Of a stretch of 64,000 bases of DNA, positions 60,683 to 64,000 are shown piece after piece. Location of the stretch: contig JAKZAP010000009.1 in assembly GCA_023053575.1 (NCBI GenBank), positions 18,023,869 to 18,087,868 of the forward strand, given 5' to 3'. The position numbers were made by a program, and so were the translations under genes. The stretch comes from Branchinecta lynchi (taxonomy: Eukaryota > Arthropoda > Branchiopoda > Anostraca > Branchinectidae). Under the pieces are notes generated by a model that made no database searches, was not told where the DNA came from, and worked only from the letters and a program-made list of their open reading frames with translations. The first letter of the stretch is position 1. Each line of letters opens with the position of its first letter.

Positions 60683-61377
60683 ACATAAGCTTTTTTTTAG
60701 AGACAGATACTCGATCTCTTATATTATAGAGGCCATTAGCGCATCCCAACTTGTAATTGAGCTTCTGAGGAATTATGTATGCACAAATTCGTCTCCATTG
60801 TTTTAAGATGCGTAGGTGCTTTCTAATCATTGTTTTCGAATAGAAGAAGGCCAATGGTGTCGCTAGTAGATAGGGATAAGCCACCCAGGAAAACCTGAAT
60901 GTAGCCATTCAGGTAAACTCTCTTAAGCATGGATAATCTCAGTTGTTTCATAATACTTGATAGCTGGAGCTCCATCTGTCTGGCTATTGTAACGAACACC
61001 ATCTATAATCTTGAGCAATGGCGACGGTAGCGACAAGTTTAAGTGCGCGAGCAGCATATGATTATTTGTGTATTGTCTGCTTCAAATGTCATCGGATTAG
61101 ACTAATGTGCTACCATCTACGTCAGTAGTAGAGCTATACACCAGTCAGGGTGTGAGAAGAGGATAACATCATGGTTCAGAACCAGTGTTTCAAGGAATTG
61201 TATGCTGAAATCATTTGCAGATGACGTCTTATTTATCTGTTCGTACAAAGTAACCAACATGCTGCAACTCATAATAGTAAAAAAAAAAAAAAAACTTCTA
61301 AACTTTTCCCCGACTGCCAAGTGGTGTACAAACAGCCAACTATTTACTTTTCAAATATGTTTACAACAAGAAAGATA
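60683..61377. other. No gene recognised; 16-base A run
   Basis: Lies downstream of the leftward gene pair. No AATAAA close to the last stop codon on that strand was found. The A run at 61279-61294 is on the + strand and so cannot be a poly(A) tail of the leftward transcript. Confidence 0.4.
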
Positions 61378-61641
61378 TTATAGTTTCAACATTTTTAAAA
61401 TGCGACACGAGGGGGTCTCACAGACCCAGCAGACAACAGTCTGCCGGGTCCCCCCTACTTCATTCCAATCGTCGTCATATCGAACATACTGCTGATTTTC
61501 GCCACACGCATCGCAGTTCACGAAAATGTCTACTGTGTAAACTTCATGACAGCAGCGAGGACACCTTCCCTGCCCCAAACGGGGCGTTACGATTGACTTG
61601 CACCAGGGGCACCGGGTTCTTCTAGCTTCCATAATGACGAC
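61378..61641 (-). CDS. Small four-CxxC zinc-ribbon-like protein (84 aa), unrecognised family
   Basis: The ATG at 61632-61630 lies nine bases past an acceptor-like TTTTTGTCTAG (exon start 61641). The stop TAA follows Leu84. CxxC pairs occur at residues 8/11 (CPWC), 24/27 (CPRC), 40/43 (CDAC) and 68/71 (CWVC). The first three are spaced exactly 16 residues apart. Four Cys pairs suggest two zinc ribbons or one larger zinc-bound fold, hence nucleic-acid or protein binding; no family is recognised. The body between the third and fourth pairs is acidic and aromatic (QQYVRYDDDWNEVGG). It could be read from its own spliced mRNA sharing the leader exon at 62391, or after splicing from inside the upstream ORF. 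Stop-free coding with this Cys pattern is unlikely by chance. Confidence 0.65.
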   Translation of the reverse strand, partial: VVIMEARRTRCPWCKSIVTPRLGQGRCPRCCHEVYTVDIFVNCDACGENQQYVRYDDDWNEVGGTRQTVVCWVCETPSCRILKMLKL

Positions 61642-61722
61642 CTAGACAAAAAGGAATATTTTAACACTCAATGGCAGTTAAACGTGTATTTAAGAAAAGC
61701 ATGACAAAATAGGTTTGAAAAC

Positions 61723-62055
61723 TCATTTTTGCCCTCCTGCAATTTCTACATCCTCCGGCAAGTTTTCAAGCACATGCTTGCAGAAATCCTCCACCGCCTT
61801 GATGATTGGATTCGACGGATCAACTGCCAACGTTAGACTTATGTATTGGGTGACACCGATTTTCCCCTTGGCATCGATTCGGATGTCGATTTTCATCCCC
61901 CCTTCTCCAAACTTGTAGTCTTTCGCGAACTTGTAGCGTCTCCAGTCACTACTGTTTTCAAGATTCCTGACAAAAACAGAGTTGTAGCAAGACGTGTTTC
62001 CACTGCTACCTCCTTTACTGAAAACAGTTTTCAAAAACTCTGCTGATTCGCTCAT
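61723..62055 (-). CDS. Predicted 110-aa protein after a 5'-UTR intron, unrecognised family
   Basis: The ATG (62055-62053) directly follows the acceptor TATTTATTTTCAG. The frame runs 110 codons to TGA with mixed, soluble-protein composition: MSESAEFLKTVFSKGG at the N-terminus, a central basic stretch (DWRRYKFAKDYKFGEGGMKI), and DPSNPIIKAVEDFCKHVLEN near the C-terminus. Alternating IDIRIDAKGKIGVTQYISLT looks like beta hairpins followed by a helix. No family is recognised. A leader exon ending AACTCTTAAG|GTAAGC at 62391 and a TATA box at 62462-62468 give a complete 5' gene structure. The 81-bp gap to the next ORF and its own acceptor suggest alternative 3' exons. Confidence 0.65.
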   Translation of the reverse strand: MSESAEFLKTVFSKGGSSGNTSCYNSVFVRNLENSSDWRRYKFAKDYKFGEGGMKIDIRIDAKGKIGVTQYISLTLAVDPSNPIIKAVEDFCKHVLENLPEDVEIAGGQK

Positions 62056-62390
62056 CTGAAAATAAATACTAATTACGAGAGTTCGGATAAAGACACTGTT
62101 TTCAGTTAAACTTTAAATGAAATACATACTGCAACTGGTGTCACAGCTGAGGAGAAAAACATCAAACAAACAATAAAACAGACAATAAAAGAAAGAGGTA
62201 AAAGATTAAAAATGTAAGGATAATGCAAGCTGTAAGTAATAAACAGAGACTAGTATAAAACTAAGTACAAAGCTTCTATTCTCTATGGTCTTTAATTCGT
62301 TGGAAGCTGTAGGAGGTTTGAAATAAGATATCGTAAATAAGTGGGGTATGGTTAACAAGCATAACATTACTAAAATTCTGGATTGCTTAC

Positions 62391-62440
62391 CTTAAGAGTT
62401 TCAAATGTCAATGTAAACGATAGAGTAGGAATTACACTGC
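62391..62440 (-). other. Non-coding leader exon of the leftward unit
   Basis: Predicted from the TATA box ~25-30 bp upstream and a strong donor AAG|GTAAGC (intron starts at 62390 on the minus strand). The 335-bp intron ends at the acceptor before 62055. The transcript start is approximate. Confidence 0.55.
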
Positions 62441-62461
62441 TAAAACTTTGATCACTGCTAG

Positions 62462-62468
62462 TTTTATA
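62462..62468 (-). promoter_or_regulatory. TATA box of the leftward unit
   Basis: TATAAAA on the minus strand in the context GCTATAAAACTAG, about 70-78 bases ahead of the GTAAGC donor at 62391. It lies just outside the first of the tandem repeats. Confidence 0.6.
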
Positions 62469-62484
62469 GCTACTTAATTCAAGA

Positions 62485-62925
62485 TTCATTAATTGACAAC
62501 GCCTAAACTTCTCTTTGATAATTCTGCTTTTTGTTTTCCACTATGTCCATCACCACTCCACCCTGCGTTCATATACCGTGAATCAATCTTTTGAACGATA
62601 GACCTAGTTTTCTTATTGCTACCCTTTTGTTGTCATTGTTTTTATTTCAAGGTTCACTGACTGATAAAGTCTAAACTTTTACTTGGCTAATTTACTTTTT
62701 ATGGTTTAAGTAACCAGCCCATCACGTGTTCACATACCATGGAGCAATGTCGTAAACGATAGAACAAGCATCCTTATTGTTACCCTTTTGGCTGCTATTG
62801 TTCTTATTTCGCGACTCACTGATTGATAAGGCCTAAACTTTTACTTGATTAATTCAGTTTTTATTGTTTAAATGACCAGCCCATCACGCGGTCAGATACA
62901 ATAGAGACAACCTGATATATAAGAC
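62485..62925. repeat. Three imperfect ~165-bp tandem repeats between divergent genes
   Basis: Units begin at about 62485, 62653 and 62815 (offsets 168 and 162 bp). Each carries a TTCACTGA-TGAT(A/C)A-like start, CCTAAACTTTTACTTG, a T-rich run, CCAGCCCATCACG or its diverged form, CATAC(C/A)ATGGA, ACGATAGA and TATTG(T/C)TACCCTTTTG. The third unit is cut short after CAGATACAATAGAG, where the rightward TATA box begins. Repeats between head-to-head genes act as enhancers or replication origins in several DNA viruses; that is an analogy, not evidence. Confidence 0.8.
62916..62923 (+). promoter_or_regulatory. TATA box of the rightward gene
   Basis: TATATAAG in the context CTGATATATAAGACG, ~90 bp before the predicted start codon at 63007, placing a transcript start near 62945-62950. 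Confidence 0.6.
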
Positions 62926-63006
62926 GTAGCTACTGTAACGAAAAACAGTGTGCATTCTGGACCAAAGTCTGAACGAAGAAAAGATTTTTTATACAAGTGA
63001 AACAAA

Positions 63007-63946
63007 ATGGACTCTCCTCAGGTATTGTAAAAGTTTGTTACTCTCATCTTTTTTTTTTTGTTTTTTTGTTTTTGTCTTCTTCTTTTTTGGAGGGAGGGTT
63101 ATTTTACAACTTAATTTCAGGCTAGGACAAGTAGTGAGGCTAATTCCTTAAAGTTCAAGTGAAGCCATAGTTTATCCTTCATAACTTTAGAACATTACAT
63201 CATTTGAAGTTCAAACTTAACATTCTATAACAAGGGGTGAAACAACTGACAACTAAATCACTGAATTTTAACGATTTGCCATTTCGTTTCAGGACCACTT
63301 ATTCTGTTATGTTTGTGCCTACGCTGACGTGTGCGAGGTGCACGGCTTCTATGGTCACAAGCTATTGTGTCCTACTCACCTCGTTGATGATACGTGTGCC
63401 TTTAAGCAGTTCGGGCTTTTCGTCTCGCAGGAACGACGAGCCAGGAGAGGATGCGCTCTCTGCCACTACAATGGTAATTAACTAACACTCTTACTGCATT
63501 AAAACTTGCTTGAAGTGACATATTCGTAACCTAACCTAACCCATATTTAGAATACTAAAGCAGTCAACAATTATGTGAATGTGATTTACTGTTGTCGGAA
63601 ACTAACATTTTTCTTTTTAATTTCAGGCTTCTGTGGAATCCACCGATTTTCCACACCACTGGCTTACTGCTGGGACCACAGATCGACAGAGTGTTCGAGT
63701 GCTGAGGTTGGGACACAACCACCTTGCAGAGCCGCCGTTAGTCCTGAACAGCGTCGGGAAGAGGAGGAGTCGGTCATTGTTCTCCGACAGCATCAGAGGA
63801 GGTAAGATTTTTTTTTTGTTTTTCGAAAACTAAACTAGCCTACGTTTTACATAAGGTTGTTTTGTATGATAGGCTATATATGATATTATTTCAGGTATAT
63901 GCCAAGCTGTACGACGATATGCCAAGGCGAACGATCCATTACTTAA
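63007..63946 (+). CDS. Two-module Cys/His zinc-binding protein (~140 aa), four exons, unrecognised family
   Basis: Exons 63007-63021 (MDSPQ, CAG|GTATTG), 63293-63473, 63627-63801 and 63895-63946, separated by introns of 271, 153 and 93 bp with GT-AG ends. The start ACAAAATGG is in good context. The product contains C10-x2-C13-x5-C19-x2-H22-x8-C31-x2-H34 and again C59-x2-C62-x5-C68-x2-H71-x8-C80-x2-H83, each ligand exactly 49 residues on. Module 2 spans the exon 2-3 junction, which supports the model and frame. An acidic Glu run (REEEES) and a basic Arg end follow. The last exon stops after 16 codons (SCTTICQGERSIT end). Zinc binding is inferred; the function is unknown. Confidence 0.7.
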
Positions 63947-64000
63947 AGATGAAAAACAGTGGGATGACACTCAGGATACTACCTATATCTCAGTCCTCGA

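Noticed and set aside
61279..61294. Poly(A) tail of the leftward zinc-protein transcript
   Set aside because: The A run is on the + strand; a tail of a minus-strand transcript would be T on the + strand.

Overview
This is animal nuclear DNA: GT-AG introns, no operons, very sparse coding sequence, and dense interspersed repeats that include LINE fragments, tRNA-derived sequences and many non-autonomous DNA transposons. Two short exons of a TIA-1/TIAR/Rox8-type RNA-binding protein read more like my memory of the insect version than the vertebrate one. I therefore favour an arthropod or other protostome, at moderate confidence.

Layout. Bases 1-17884 hold no recognised host exon and are presumably upstream intron. 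They carry MITE-like elements (families called E, F, G and B here), a long tandem-repeat array (family D, 6.05-8.3 kb) and one copy of a second tandem-repeat element (family C). A TIA exon lies at 17885-17980. A 31.6-kb intron (17981-49579) follows, packed with LINE remnants, a triplicated tRNA-like cluster, nested C/E elements, more D arrays, a Tc1-like MITE, a second B element and a large foldback element interrupted by a hAT-type MITE. The next TIA exon is 49580-49637. No RRM2 exon was found after it, so 49638-64000 is probably intron too, with more repeats (D reversed, C with E inside, C with hAT inside).

The most unusual part is 61.4-64.0 kb. Two compact intron-containing transcription units diverge from a region holding three imperfect ~165-bp tandem repeats. 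The rightward gene encodes a ~140-residue protein made of two copies of a C-x2-C-x5-C-x2-H-x8-C-x2-H module set exactly 49 residues apart. The leftward unit has a TATA box, a non-coding leader exon and two small ORFs, each just behind a splice-acceptor-like site: a 110-residue protein and an 84-residue protein with four CxxC pairs. I recognise none of the three families. The arrangement recalls a compact viral early region or a mobile-element cargo cassette sitting in a host intron, but that is inference.

The repeats give a readable history. E copies insert into C and C copies insert into E; hAT MITEs with exact 8-bp duplications sit inside other elements; family B elements are flanked by 14-bp direct repeats.
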